64,000 nt of DNA. Origin: Rheinheimera sp. D18. GTDB lineage: Bacteria > Pseudomonadota > Gammaproteobacteria > Enterobacterales > Alteromonadaceae. Positions within the stretch are counted from its first letter, which is position 1. Each line of letters opens with the position of its first letter. The notes beneath the pieces are model-generated. The model was not told the origin of the DNA and did not search any database. It was given only the letters and a program-made list of their open reading frames with translations. The stretch is taken from assembly GCF_004345025.1 (NCBI RefSeq), contig NZ_CP037745.1, positions 248,001 to 312,000 of the forward strand. The letters are read 5' to 3'. Positions 8,016 through 17,243 of the stretch are shown here, piece by piece. A program made the translations under genes and the position numbers.

Positions 8016-9644
8016 GTGTTTTTAGCAAATAAAGCCATATTAACTGCGGCAATACTGAGCCTGCTACTTGCTGGATGTGGTGGCGGTGGTGGGCTCAATA
8101 ATGATATTAACAACGGTTCTGGTAGTACGGGTAAAGTTACTTATGTCCCCGGAGTGTATGGCCCAGAAGCTGATTTTAAGAATTTTTGTGCGATACCAAG
8201 AAAAGGTATAGATCCCTATACCAATGCGGCATACCCAGATAAAGCCGGCTCTAAGTTACACGAGCAGTTATGGCTGCGCTCATGGAGTAATCGCACCTAT
8301 TTGTGGTACCGGGAGTTGAGCGATGTTAACCCTGCGGGTTATGGCGTTATTGAATACTTTGCTCAATTAAAAACCAGCGGTTTAACCGACTCTGGCGCAC
8401 AAAAAGATAAATTTCACTTTGCAGAAAATACGGCTGACTACTTACAACAAACTGAAAGCGGGGTGGAATCAGGTTATGGTATTAGTTGGTCTTTAACCAG
8501 TAACGTACCGCCACGTAAACTGACAGTCGCCTATATTGAGCCCAATTCGCCAGCAGCGGTTGCAGGCGTAAGCCGTGGTGATGAAGTGCGCTTTATTGAT
8601 GGCGTGAGCTTTGTTAATGAAAATTCGACAGACGCACTCAATAAGTTGATTGCGGGCTTATACCCTATGTCTGCCGGTGAGCCACATCAATTCGTCATGG
8701 AAAAAGTTAATGGTGCCAATGTTACGTACAATATGGTGTCGGCTGATGTTGAAATTATGCCGGTACGAAATGTTTCTGTATTAAATACCGATATAGGTAA
8801 GGTGGGCTATTTGGTATTTAATAGCCATATTGCCTTAGCCCAACAACAATTGATTAGTGCGGTTAAGCAATTTAGTGAAGAGAACATTGCCGAGTTAGTT
8901 ATAGATTTACGCTACAACGGCGGAGGTTTGTTAGCGCTCGCCTCGCAGCTTGGCTATATGGTTGCCGGTGATAACGTTATTCAAAACCGGTTTTTTGAAA
9001 CAATGCAATTTAATGATAAATACCCAAATACTGATCCTATTACGGGGGCAAGATTACAGCCAGTACCGTTTTACGACGTAGTTATTGACTATGACCGAGG
9101 TGTAACTACGCCTCAAGCACTGCCAACGTTAGGTTTAAGTCGAGTATTTGTTATTACTGGTGACGGCACCTGTTCTGCCAGCGAAGCCTTTATGAATGCG
9201 TTACGCGGCGTCGATTTAGAGGTTATTCAAATTGGTGAAAATACCTGTGGTAAACCCTATGGCTTTTACCCAGTAGATAACTGCGGCACAACATTTTTTA
9301 CCGTACAGTTTTCTGGTATTAATGCCAAAGGCTTTGGTGACTACGCTGATGGCTTTACACCAACTGAAACTCCCTTGTACGAGTCGGATATTAAAGGCTG
9401 CGCGGTAGCTGATGATTTTAGCCATGACTTAGGCTCGCAAAGCGAAGCGCGTTTAAATACAGCGCTGTATTATGCTAAACATGAAAAGTGTCCCGTCGTT
9501 GCGTCAGTTACCCAGCTGAACCGCAGTGGCGCTTATCGTCTGTTAGCCACATCAAGTGCAGAGCCCGTGGTCGAATTTAAATTAAAGCCGCGTAATCAAT
9601 TATTAGATAATCGTATTAACATGCCAATTAAGCCTTTGGAGTAA
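8016..9644 (+). CDS. S41-family (tail-specific-type) serine protease lipoprotein with PDZ domain
   Basis: I chose the GTG start at 8016 because GGAG (8004-8007) lies eight bases upstream and the resulting N-terminus is a clean lipoprotein signal ending LLLAGC (Cys21). A glycine run follows the lipid cysteine. The order is a helical N-terminal domain, a PDZ-like segment (about 155-215) and the S41 catalytic core. Its motifs are DLRYNGGG, the nucleophile region TCSASEA (Ser387 likely catalytic) and TCGKPYG (Lys413 likely general base); spacing between the two matches the Ser/Lys dyad of Prc/CtpA proteases. Cysteines lie next to both catalytic residues. It is probably membrane-anchored in the periplasm. 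Its stop overlaps the next start (TAATG), suggesting a partner. Confidence 0.85.
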   Translation: MFLANKAILTAAILSLLLAGCGGGGGLNNDINNGSGSTGKVTYVPGVYGPEADFKNFCAIPRKGIDPYTNAAYPDKAGSKLHEQLWLRSWSNRTYLWYRELSDVNPAGYGVIEYFAQLKTSGLTDSGAQKDKFHFAENTADYLQQTESGVESGYGISWSLTSNVPPRKLTVAYIEPNSPAAVAGVSRGDEVRFIDGVSFVNENSTDALNKLIAGLYPMSAGEPHQFVMEKVNGANVTYNMVSADVEIMPVRNVSVLNTDIGKVGYLVFNSHIALAQQQLISAVKQFSEENIAELVIDLRYNGGGLLALASQLGYMVAGDNVIQNRFFETMQFNDKYPNTDPITGARLQPVPFYDVVIDYDRGVTTPQALPTLGLSRVFVITGDGTCSASEAFMNALRGVDLEVIQIGENTCGKPYGFYPVDNCGTTFFTVQFSGINAKGFGDYADGFTPTETPLYESDIKGCAVADDFSHDLGSQSEARLNTALYYAKHEKCPVVASVTQLNRSGAYRLLATSSAEPVVEFKLKPRNQLLDNRINMPIKPLE

Positions 9645-10024
9645 TGATGAAAAAAATCGCATTAGTCAGTGGTGCTATGGTAATACTAGGCTGTCAGCAT
9701 CTGAGCTTACAGGCAGAGCCTGCGGTGCTAAGTGCGGTGAATGCTGATGTGAAATTGCAATTACAGCAACGCATTATTGAGCTAATTGGCGGCGCACCGG
9801 TTAAGTTGTCTGATACCGTACTAACGCGTAATAACATATTAATTATTGAGCAAGCCGTACTGCGCGATAATGCTGGTTTGCCCATTATGGGACGGCATCA
9901 CCAGCTGTCTAACCGCTTTAGCTTGTGGTTAGATGCTGACGGCTGTTGGTTGCAACACGATAGCAGTGAAAAAAGGGTAGTATTAACTGGTGTAAGCTGC
10001 ACGGCGCTGCAGAGTAAATCTTAA
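9644..10024 (+). CDS. Small lipoprotein of unknown function, partner of the S41 protease
   Basis: A 126-residue protein beginning MMKKIALVSGAMVILGC, a lipoprotein signal with the lipid Cys at about residue 17. The mature part is an alpha/beta domain with two further cysteines near the C-terminus (DGCWLQHD and GVSC), which could form a disulfide. I do not recognise a family. The gene starts on the last base of the S41 protease gene, so it is probably translated with it and may be an adaptor or inhibitor, by inference. Two adjacent ATG codons (9644, 9647) are possible starts. Confidence 0.72.
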   Translation: MMKKIALVSGAMVILGCQHLSLQAEPAVLSAVNADVKLQLQQRIIELIGGAPVKLSDTVLTRNNILIIEQAVLRDNAGLPIMGRHHQLSNRFSLWLDADGCWLQHDSSEKRVVLTGVSCTALQSKS

Positions 10025-10027
10025 TAC

Positions 10028-10059
10028 TAGTCATTGCCGATGTTAATCGGCAATGACTA
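10028..10059. terminator. Perfect 14-bp inverted repeat between convergent genes
   Basis: Positions 10028-10041 are exactly complementary to 10046-10059 with a four-base loop (GTTA). It lies just after the small lipoprotein gene and contains the last codons and stop of the convergent endonuclease gene. Neither side has a clear T-run, so it may be a bidirectional transcription end or an RNA-stability hairpin rather than a classical intrinsic terminator. Confidence 0.5.
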
Positions 10060-10783
10060 CACCATAACCGCTATTTTGATAACCTAGATACCATTCTTTC
10101 TCGCCGCTAACAAAGGGATTGTTATGCTGCATATCTTTAGCAATGCGTTGGTTTAATTGGGATTCTTCAGCAGTTACTGGGTCTAGTTTATGCCAGGCTA
10201 ACATTAGTTTTTGCTGGCTATGTGATAACGATAAGTTATATTTATCGGCCATATAAAAATAGATGCGGGCAATATCACCGCGAATATTGGCACTGGGCTC
10301 AAACACTTTTTGCTTAAAATCAACTTTAATAGGGCAAGCGCCGTGCTGTGCCGCCGCGCTAGGTAACATGCTAAAGCGGTAGTTGCTGCGGTCGCCATTT
10401 ACTTCGCCAATTGCTGGTTTTAGGTTATATAAGTCGGCTTCCATCGCGCGAAATACGCTATCCGTTTTCACGCAATTTTTACGGCCACCATTTTGCCAGC
10501 ATTGGCGCTGGTGGCCAAAGTGGTAAGCGGGCATCACATGCTCCCATTCAACCCGATTTGCACGGTCAGTATTTTTACGTACTTGATAACCACAACTGGT
10601 TAAATCGAGCACCGCCTTTTTACTCTGCCAGCTAATATCACAGCCGCAATAAAAGCTTTTGGTGGTAGGGGAGTAAATTAATGAGGCTAATTTCTTGGCC
10701 TGAGCAAAATTTATTGGCGCACCAATGCTGGCGCTAACAAAAAACAGCATTAAGCTGCTAAATAACAACGATAATAATTTCAT
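10043..10783 (-). CDS. endA: Endonuclease I (periplasmic or secreted DNase)
   Basis: A 246-residue protein with a signal peptide (residues 1-21, ending SIGA). It carries the endonuclease I core: paired cysteines in FYCGCDI, VEWEHVMPAYHFGHQRQCW with the catalytic His and metal-contacting residues, then EADLYNLKPAIGEVNGDRSN and a terminal WYLGYQ. This matches the EndA/Dns/Vvn family of His-Me finger nucleases, which degrade extracellular or periplasmic DNA. The stop codon lies in the loop of a perfect hairpin shared with the convergent gene. Such nucleases commonly limit transformation or scavenge DNA; ComM is encoded about 9 kb away. Confidence 0.92.
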   Translation of the reverse strand: MKLLSLLFSSLMLFFVSASIGAPINFAQAKKLASLIYSPTTKSFYCGCDISWQSKKAVLDLTSCGYQVRKNTDRANRVEWEHVMPAYHFGHQRQCWQNGGRKNCVKTDSVFRAMEADLYNLKPAIGEVNGDRSNYRFSMLPSAAAQHGACPIKVDFKQKVFEPSANIRGDIARIYFYMADKYNLSLSHSQQKLMLAWHKLDPVTAEESQLNQRIAKDMQHNNPFVSGEKEWYLGYQNSGYGVVIAD

Positions 10784-10851
10784 TCACTACCACTTACGTC
10801 AGTGAAAATACCTTTCGATAATGTACAGGCTAACGCTGAACAAACGCTGAT

Positions 10852-11355
10852 TTAATGCATTTTTCCGGCTATGTTTTCAATATCTTGCTGCAATGCTTTA
10901 CGTAAACCGAGTTCGAAGCCTAGCTCTGCTACGATAAATAATGGGCCAACAATAAGGCCAACGGCGTCATCTACAAAAGCAGGCTTTTTGCCTTCATAGT
11001 AATGACCAATAAATTGCAATATCCAGCCAATGGCAAACAGGCTAATGGCACTGATAAGCCAACTATTAAACGGCTGAGCTGAAATATAATACGCGATGGC
11101 TAAACAGAGGCTATTAAATAGCAACATGGCGAGGCCAAAGCGCAAATCGAGGCGAAAATAAAATAAACTAGTGGCTAGATATAAAAGTAATGCCGGTGTA
11201 ATAACAACGCTAGCGAGAGTTAGTAACGGGATACTAATAAAGCTGTAAATCGCCACCACAATTAAGGGAATACCAATATAGTGGGTAAGTAGGTTGCGCT
11301 TATCGCGATGATAACGCGCATATTGGCCTAAATGTTCAGTTAAATTTTTCATCAA
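10852..11355 (-). CDS. Mpo1-like (DUF962) membrane protein
   Basis: A 167-residue protein with four to five hydrophobic helices. The conserved DUF962 elements are present: an N-terminal YARYHRDKRNLLTHYIGIP and a later QFIGHYYEGKKPAFVDD, both with histidines that in the yeast protein Mpo1 coordinate iron for alpha-oxidation of 2-hydroxy fatty acids. Bacterial function is not established in detail. The two neighbours on the same strand are unrelated, so it is probably transcribed alone or reads on into endA. Two Met codons stand at the start (11355, 11352). Confidence 0.87.
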   Translation of the reverse strand: MMKNLTEHLGQYARYHRDKRNLLTHYIGIPLIVVAIYSFISIPLLTLASVVITPALLLYLATSLFYFRLDLRFGLAMLLFNSLCLAIAYYISAQPFNSWLISAISLFAIGWILQFIGHYYEGKKPAFVDDAVGLIVGPLFIVAELGFELGLRKALQQDIENIAGKMH

Positions 11356-11459
11356 TTACCACCTGCAACGTTAGCCCAATTAAGCATAATATAGAGCCTA
11401 AGGTGTGTGTGGCTGGCGGTCAATGAGACACTTTGTTGCTGGTGTATATAAAATGTAGC

Positions 11460-14400
11460 TTATTCTGCGCTAAATAATGCCAGTAGATCTTCTGCTTTAC
11501 CCTGCCATGGTTGGCCTTGGCCTCCAGCAAACAGCTGATCGGCCAGTTGTTGCTTATGTTGCTGTAGTAATTGCACTTTTTGTTCTACAGTATTGCTGGC
11601 AATTAATTTGTAAACAAACACATTTTTCTGTTGGCCAATACGATGTGCGCGGTCGGTAGCTTGCGCTTCTGCTGCTGGGTTCCACCACGGATCATAATGA
11701 ATAACCGTGTCGGCGGCGGTGAGGTTTAAACCTGTTCCACCGGCTTTTAAGCTAATTAAAAATACCCGAGTCTCACCATTTTGAAAGGCATCAATCTGCT
11801 GCTGGCGGTGTTTAGTTTGGCCGGTTAGTTTGCTGTAGGAAATACCCAGTGCGTTTAACTCGTCTTCTATTAACGTTAGCATGCTAGCAAACTGGCTAAA
11901 TAATAGTATGTTGCGACCTTCTTCTAGCATTTCTGGCAAGGTGTCGCGTAGCCATTGCAGCTTGGCATTGCTGCGTACTGAACGTGCATGTTCAACTGGC
12001 ACTAGGCGGGCATCGCAGCACGCTTGGCGTAGCTTTAATAAGGCGTCAAGAAACAGAATTTGGCTAGCGGCAACACCTTTTTGAATAAATAATTCGCGTA
12101 CTTTAGTTTCCATAACTAAGCGGATGCTTTCATACAGGTTACGCTGATCGCTTTCTAGTTCTAATAGCTGAATAATTTCGGTTTTATCTGGTAATTCAGC
12201 TGCAACTTGGGCTTTAGTGCGGCGAAGCATGAACGGCGCTATTCTTGCTTTTAGCGCGTTTGCTCGTTCGGTGTCGCCGTGTTTTTCTATCGGTTTGCGA
12301 TATACCTGATTAAAGTGGGTATCGTTGCCGAGCAAACCTGGTAATACGAAATCAAAAATCGATTTTAGTTCGCCTAAATGGTTTTCTAGTGGTGTGCCTG
12401 ATAACGCCAGTTTAAATTGGGCTTTTAATTGGCGCACCGCTTTGGCCGCTAAGCTACCGGCATTTTTAATATGCTGAGCTTCATCAAGAATAATCGCGCT
12501 AAGTGGCTGACTTTGATAATACTTTTGATCGCGGACTACTAGTGGATAACTGGTAACAATAACGTCGTAATCACCAAGTTGATTAAACAGCGGCTGGCGT
12601 TTATTGCCATGTACTTGCAATACTCGTAGCTGTGGCGTAAAGCGTGCCGCTTCTACTAACCAGTTACCTAGTACACTGGTTGGGCAAATAATTAAGGCGG
12701 GTTGCGTGAGCTCGCCGCGTTGCTTTAATGACAACAATAAACTTAATGTTTGTAGCGTCTTGCCCAGCCCCATATCGTCGGCCAGAATGCCTCCAAGACC
12801 AAATTCACGCAAAAAGCTAAGCCAACTTAAACCTTGTAGCTGATAATCACGTAACGATGCTTGTAAACCATCGGGCACATTACATGGCGTAATGCCGTTA
12901 AAGTTATGTAATGAAGCACTTAAACGCTGCACCCGTTGAGCATTTAAATATTGAATATCTTTTGCTGATTCTGGCGGTAATAAAGCGGCTTTAAATGCCG
13001 GCAAATCTAAACTGAATTGTGGTTTGTTCGGGTTTAATAGCTCAACAATGGTATCAATAAACGGTTGAATAAGTTTTAGCGGTAACGCAAGTTTGCCCTG
13101 TGGCAAAGATAGCCAAATAGGCTTGTTTGCATCCGGTAGGCCATGCTGGCGCAGCCATTGGCTGATCAGTGGCAACAACGGTACCTGAGTGCCATCAATA
13201 TCTACTTGTATTGCTAGGGCAAAGCCACCAACCGCGTTGTCTTGTACTTGCAAGTACGGGTTATGGCTAAGAATATCGAGGTTAAAGTTGTCATCTTTCG
13301 CAATATGCCAGCCTTGCTGCTCTAAAGTTGGTAAAGCGTCTAGCAGCGGCTGCCACAGGGTTGGGTTATCTGGGCCTTCTCCTACGCCAAAACCACTATG
13401 CTCGCTATAAGGTGGGGCTAATTGCGGCAACTGTATTAGCTGCAATGCTAATAGGTGCTCTAATGCCGTTACTTCAGTGGTGCGGTTACGTTTTACAAAT
13501 ACCGTAATACCGTCTTGCTGCAGTTCGGTTTGTGCTGCGGTTAAATTTAGCGGCAGCAAATAACTTTCATATTGAAACTGCAAGATAGCGGTGGGCTCGC
13601 TGCGCCCACGCACTTTATGCGGGAGCATTTTTAACTGTAGAACTGGTCTCGGCTTGGTTTTAACTTGCTTTAAGCCAGCGGCTGCTGGCAATGGCAGACT
13701 AGTTTGGTTAAACAGCTGTTGTAAACGGCTAATACTTGGCATTAATGCTTGCTGTGGTATTGGCGGCATTTTATTCAATAGCTTAAGCTGTTTGCTGCTA
13801 AGGTTGGTGTCTAGCTCGCCGAGTTCGTAATAACTGGTATCTAGATAATATGGCGGGTCGGTATACACCAGCTCAAACTCGCGCTCGCTATCATCTAGTT
13901 GCCAAATTAACTGTTGGCCTGCTTTGCTTTCTTGCCAAGCAAATTGCAGGGCTCGTTTGGGCCCCTGCTTTACCGGATAGCGCGCTTCAGAAAAAAAGCA
14001 GCGCCCGCTAGCGAGTAATTGTTGCAGTAATTGATGGCCCCAATCACCCTCTAATAGTGGCAAATCGCGTAAGCTTTGTGCGCGAAAATAGCTGAGTAAG
14101 CGGTAGTCTTGTTGTTCTATCCAGTGCGGAATAACCGGCGATACTAAGTCGTATTTGCCGATACTAACGCCCTTGGTGTAGCCGCCTTTTTTGCTATTTC
14201 GTACTCGGCGAGGGCTAAGTTGTAAGCCTGCCTGACCATAAGACAGCAGATAGAGTACGACATCTTTTTCGTCCTGTTCTGGTGTCATGGCTTGCTGAAC
14301 TTGATCAAACCATTGGTTTAACTGCCGCACGGGTTGTTGTTCTAGTTGTAGTTTATTTTGCTGATAGTCGCGCTGCAGGCGCAATAATACGGCGAGTACG

Positions 14401-14663
14401 TGTTTACATAGCGCGCCAACTGGGCAGGTGCAGCGATTTTGTAGCTGCCAACCATCATTGCTGGGTTTAAGGCTAATAAACTGGCGGTATGGCGTAAAAG
14501 CAGCGCCCCAAACTTGAGCACTGATCTCAGATAAATCACTGTTATATTCTAACTTAACCACTTTGCCGGCTTGTAAATAAGCCTGTGCACGATGAAAGGT
14601 TACAGCGTCAAACCAATGTTCAAGCTGTTGCTGGCTAAGTGGAAACGCAGTATCGATAGTCAT
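11460..14663 (-). CDS. SWIM zinc-finger SNF2-family DNA translocase/helicase
   Basis: A 1067-residue protein. A SWIM finger (CxC-x5-CxH, CTCPVGALCKH) lies near residues 75-90. A long middle region follows, then a Swi2/Snf2 ATPase: motif I DDMGLGKT near residue 628, motif II DEAQ near 724, then LSGTPLENHLGEL, and in the second lobe LLFSQF, SLKAGGTGLNLTAAD and the helicase motif VI DRAHRIGQ. This is the large bacterial HepA/RapA-like SNF2 group, which remodels protein-DNA or transcription complexes; the exact substrate is unknown. It stands alone between the Mpo1-like gene and the envelope operon, with gaps of about 100 bases on each side. Confidence 0.92.
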   Translation of the reverse strand: MTIDTAFPLSQQQLEHWFDAVTFHRAQAYLQAGKVVKLEYNSDLSEISAQVWGAAFTPYRQFISLKPSNDGWQLQNRCTCPVGALCKHVLAVLLRLQRDYQQNKLQLEQQPVRQLNQWFDQVQQAMTPEQDEKDVVLYLLSYGQAGLQLSPRRVRNSKKGGYTKGVSIGKYDLVSPVIPHWIEQQDYRLLSYFRAQSLRDLPLLEGDWGHQLLQQLLASGRCFFSEARYPVKQGPKRALQFAWQESKAGQQLIWQLDDSEREFELVYTDPPYYLDTSYYELGELDTNLSSKQLKLLNKMPPIPQQALMPSISRLQQLFNQTSLPLPAAAGLKQVKTKPRPVLQLKMLPHKVRGRSEPTAILQFQYESYLLPLNLTAAQTELQQDGITVFVKRNRTTEVTALEHLLALQLIQLPQLAPPYSEHSGFGVGEGPDNPTLWQPLLDALPTLEQQGWHIAKDDNFNLDILSHNPYLQVQDNAVGGFALAIQVDIDGTQVPLLPLISQWLRQHGLPDANKPIWLSLPQGKLALPLKLIQPFIDTIVELLNPNKPQFSLDLPAFKAALLPPESAKDIQYLNAQRVQRLSASLHNFNGITPCNVPDGLQASLRDYQLQGLSWLSFLREFGLGGILADDMGLGKTLQTLSLLLSLKQRGELTQPALIICPTSVLGNWLVEAARFTPQLRVLQVHGNKRQPLFNQLGDYDVIVTSYPLVVRDQKYYQSQPLSAIILDEAQHIKNAGSLAAKAVRQLKAQFKLALSGTPLENHLGELKSIFDFVLPGLLGNDTHFNQVYRKPIEKHGDTERANALKARIAPFMLRRTKAQVAAELPDKTEIIQLLELESDQRNLYESIRLVMETKVRELFIQKGVAASQILFLDALLKLRQACCDARLVPVEHARSVRSNAKLQWLRDTLPEMLEEGRNILLFSQFASMLTLIEDELNALGISYSKLTGQTKHRQQQIDAFQNGETRVFLISLKAGGTGLNLTAADTVIHYDPWWNPAAEAQATDRAHRIGQQKNVFVYKLIASNTVEQKVQLLQQHKQQLADQLFAGGQGQPWQGKAEDLLALFSAE

Positions 14664-14786
14664 AACGCCTAGATGCTAAACACAAAGGCGTAATGCTACC
14701 GTAGTTTTGCCTTAAGCTATATGCACAGCGCTAAAATAAGCTGATTTTCTGTAATTAATTGACGGATCGACTCTTACTCGCGGTAA

Positions 14787-16433
14787 TTAAAAATAATAGT
14801 CGATACTAAGCTGCAGGTAGTCGTCGTGCCGAATAAAGTAAAGTGCCTCTGTGGGCTGTTGGCTTTGAAATAGCCAAGCATCAAACCTTAGTCTAAGGTT
14901 GCTAGTTAGACGCATTGCAGCTTCAATTTTCGCACTTCTACTGTCGCTATTATCTAAGTCTTGTACTAAGCCAAGTAGAATTTCGCTACCCGCTACGTCG
15001 TTTGCAGCAAGGCGGGCACCTAAAAACAGATCGTTTTGTCCCAATACCGGTGACAGTGTATTTCGGCTGTCATATTGGTATTCAGCTATCCAGCCAACAT
15101 CCCAGCTACTCTCAAATAAACCAACTTGTGTGTATTCAAAGCCAAGCGTACTGGCGATAAAATCTTGCTGTCGTGTTTTACGGTATATAGCTTCAAGCTT
15201 CCAAATCCAGCTACCGCTAATCAGCTGAGTTTCCAGCCCTAACTGTTGCATTTGCAAGTATAAAGGCTGCAGCTGGCCTTGCGCTGTGGGTGTAAATAAG
15301 GGCTCGCGGTTATTGCCCTCAAAGTAACTTAACGCAATATCTAACTCGTCAAATTGTCTGGTCCAGCGCAGGGCAAAATCGAGATTTTTCTCGGCTTGCG
15401 CTGACTCGTATTCTGTATGCTCAGTAGCAAAAGGCAACGGCGGCCTTAGGCGACCGTCAACACCGGCTAAGGTGCGCTCACGAAAATAAGGCAATAGGTA
15501 GAACGACAGCGTGCCAGCGTCACCATATAGGTTCCAATTTAGCATCGGCTGACCTAGCTTGGTTTCGCCATCAATAGTCGCGACTAGGTCAGTTTGGTTA
15601 ATAACATCAACTAGATGCTGAGATTCCGTGACACCCCAAAACACAATATCGACACCGGCTTTAACATCGAAACCGTCGCCAGCGTATTGCCAATAAGCTT
15701 GGCGTACATCAATTAAATTGCGCTTATTGTCAGTTTGATCCCAGCGCAAAAAAGGCTCTAGTACTAGCTGATGCGCGCGGTCATTACTTTGCCAAACCCA
15801 TTCTGCACTTAGGGCCACGCTGGTATTCGTGTTACGTTGCCCTTGTTCGCCTGATGTGGGGTAAAAGCGCTGTTCTAGGCTTAGCGTGTAAGCTTGGTTT
15901 AATGCGCTAAGCCAATGCTCTGGTGCAGGTTTAGTCTCTGGTGTGTTTAAGACTGGCGAGATAGGGTATATCTTGTTAGCTAAGCTTTCAGTTTGGGGTT
16001 TTGTTGATGAAGTCGCGGCTGTAGCGGTTGTTTGCTCGTGAGCTGGTGCCGGCAAAATTGCTGCGGTATCAGGATTTTTTGTTGTGTAGTTATTTGCCTG
16101 AGCTAATGTTTTAATGCTTCTGCCTGGTTTAGCAGCAATGGCTTGATGGTACCACTGCCTAGCTTTAGCCTCAGATATTGCCAGCATTTGGCTGCGCTCT
16201 GGCACTGTTAGCTGGTTACCAAGGCGCAGTGCATTAATATTTTTATCAGTAAAAGCGTCGGGGTTAGCCTGCCACAGTGCATACACTACCTGCACCATAG
16301 CCACTTGCTCATCGGGCCTGGCTTGAGTGGCAAGCTTCCACAACGTGTCTGCAGTTTGCACTGGTGCTAACTGTTGCGGTGCGGCATTAGTTAGCGCGGT
16401 AATAAAAGCCAGACTAGAAATGAGTAAACGCAT
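14787..16433 (-). CDS. Outer-membrane beta-barrel protein with N-terminal FimV/LysM-like domain
   Basis: A 548-residue protein with a signal peptide (1-17). Residues about 28-80 match the FimV N-terminal pattern: TLWKLATQ, then ALWQANPDAF, then NINALRLGNQLTVP. A low-complexity Ala/Thr/Pro linker runs to about residue 175. The rest is alternating aromatic beta-strands ending in Phe (LSIDYYF), the mark of an outer-membrane barrel; part resembles the DUF1302 style (VIFWGVTESQHLVDVINQTD). It is the last gene of a three-gene operon with MMPL and LolA-like proteins, 18 bases after the latter. It is probably the outer-membrane end of a lipid or hydrophobic-compound export route, with the FimV-like domain touching peptidoglycan. 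Function inferred. Confidence 0.78.
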   Translation of the reverse strand: MRLLISSLAFITALTNAAPQQLAPVQTADTLWKLATQARPDEQVAMVQVVYALWQANPDAFTDKNINALRLGNQLTVPERSQMLAISEAKARQWYHQAIAAKPGRSIKTLAQANNYTTKNPDTAAILPAPAHEQTTATAATSSTKPQTESLANKIYPISPVLNTPETKPAPEHWLSALNQAYTLSLEQRFYPTSGEQGQRNTNTSVALSAEWVWQSNDRAHQLVLEPFLRWDQTDNKRNLIDVRQAYWQYAGDGFDVKAGVDIVFWGVTESQHLVDVINQTDLVATIDGETKLGQPMLNWNLYGDAGTLSFYLLPYFRERTLAGVDGRLRPPLPFATEHTEYESAQAEKNLDFALRWTRQFDELDIALSYFEGNNREPLFTPTAQGQLQPLYLQMQQLGLETQLISGSWIWKLEAIYRKTRQQDFIASTLGFEYTQVGLFESSWDVGWIAEYQYDSRNTLSPVLGQNDLFLGARLAANDVAGSEILLGLVQDLDNSDSRSAKIEAAMRLTSNLRLRFDAWLFQSQQPTEALYFIRHDDYLQLSIDYYF

Positions 16434-16451
16434 AAGTTAATCGTCCCGAAA

Positions 16452-17243
16452 CTAGCGTGCCCGCTGCAGTGCGTTAGTATCAAAATCGGCAGCGGTGCGG
16501 CCTGTGTTAAAGCTGATTTTATGAATGATTAAATCAGTACTTTTAGCGGTTTGATGATTAACCATTCTCAGTTTATGCGGCCGCCAGTATTTATCTAGAT
16601 AGAGTTGGTAATCTTGTAGCGTTAGGGTTTTTAGCAGGCTATGCTTTTTATCATAAAATTCAATTTTTTCCGGCTGATAATATTGCTGATTTAGCCATAC
16701 TACACTTTTGCTATAGCCCGAGTATTCGTCAGCGGGCGTTTGTTCGATGACAAGGCAGGTACTATCGCCGCACGCTTCGTCACGCAAATAGTTAAAATGA
16801 AACTTAGCTATTTCAAACGAGCTTAAATCTTCATAAGCAAACTCACTGCCCATAAAGGGGCCAGATTTATTGCGTGACGCAATGCGTTTTACTCGTTTTA
16901 ATGCGGGTAAGTATAACCATTGATCATCTTCGCTTGAGGGATGTGAATGGTTTAAAAATGCCGTACCGCGCACATCGCGCGGCTCATCAAAAATAGTTAA
17001 GCCTTTATCACCATCGTCTGGCATTTCTAACGCCGCAGTGCGCATTTCTCGCTTACTTTCTGCACCGGCGGCATTGCGTAGCACCATAGTAGTAAGGCTT
17101 TCACTGTCGCCCCAACCGGCGTCGCGGCTTTTGCGCTCTTTGGCAATAGCGAGTCCTTTACCATCGTCGGCGCTAGCCAACGGCGTGAGTAAACTTAGCG
17201 CTAAACTTAGTAGCACCAGAGGTGTAATAATGGCATTACGCAT
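16452..17243 (-). CDS. Periplasmic outer-membrane lipoprotein-sorting (LolA-like) protein
   Basis: I chose ATG 17243 over the upstream TTG because AAGGAAAG sits about eight bases before it and it gives a standard signal peptide (MRNAIITPLVLLSLALSLL, cleaved near ASA). The mature protein of about 240 residues has the LolA-like features of proteins paired with MMPL transporters: an early GKGLAIAKERKSRDAGWGD, then WLYLPALKRVKRIASRNKSGPFMGSEFAYEDL. The fold should be an open half-barrel holding a lipid. Its start overlaps the end of the MMPL gene by eight bases, so the two are coupled. It probably shuttles cargo across the periplasm to the barrel encoded next. Confidence 0.86.
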   Translation of the reverse strand: MRNAIITPLVLLSLALSLLTPLASADDGKGLAIAKERKSRDAGWGDSESLTTMVLRNAAGAESKREMRTAALEMPDDGDKGLTIFDEPRDVRGTAFLNHSHPSSEDDQWLYLPALKRVKRIASRNKSGPFMGSEFAYEDLSSFEIAKFHFNYLRDEACGDSTCLVIEQTPADEYSGYSKSVVWLNQQYYQPEKIEFYDKKHSLLKTLTLQDYQLYLDKYWRPHKLRMVNHQTAKSTDLIIHKISFNTGRTAADFDTNALQRAR

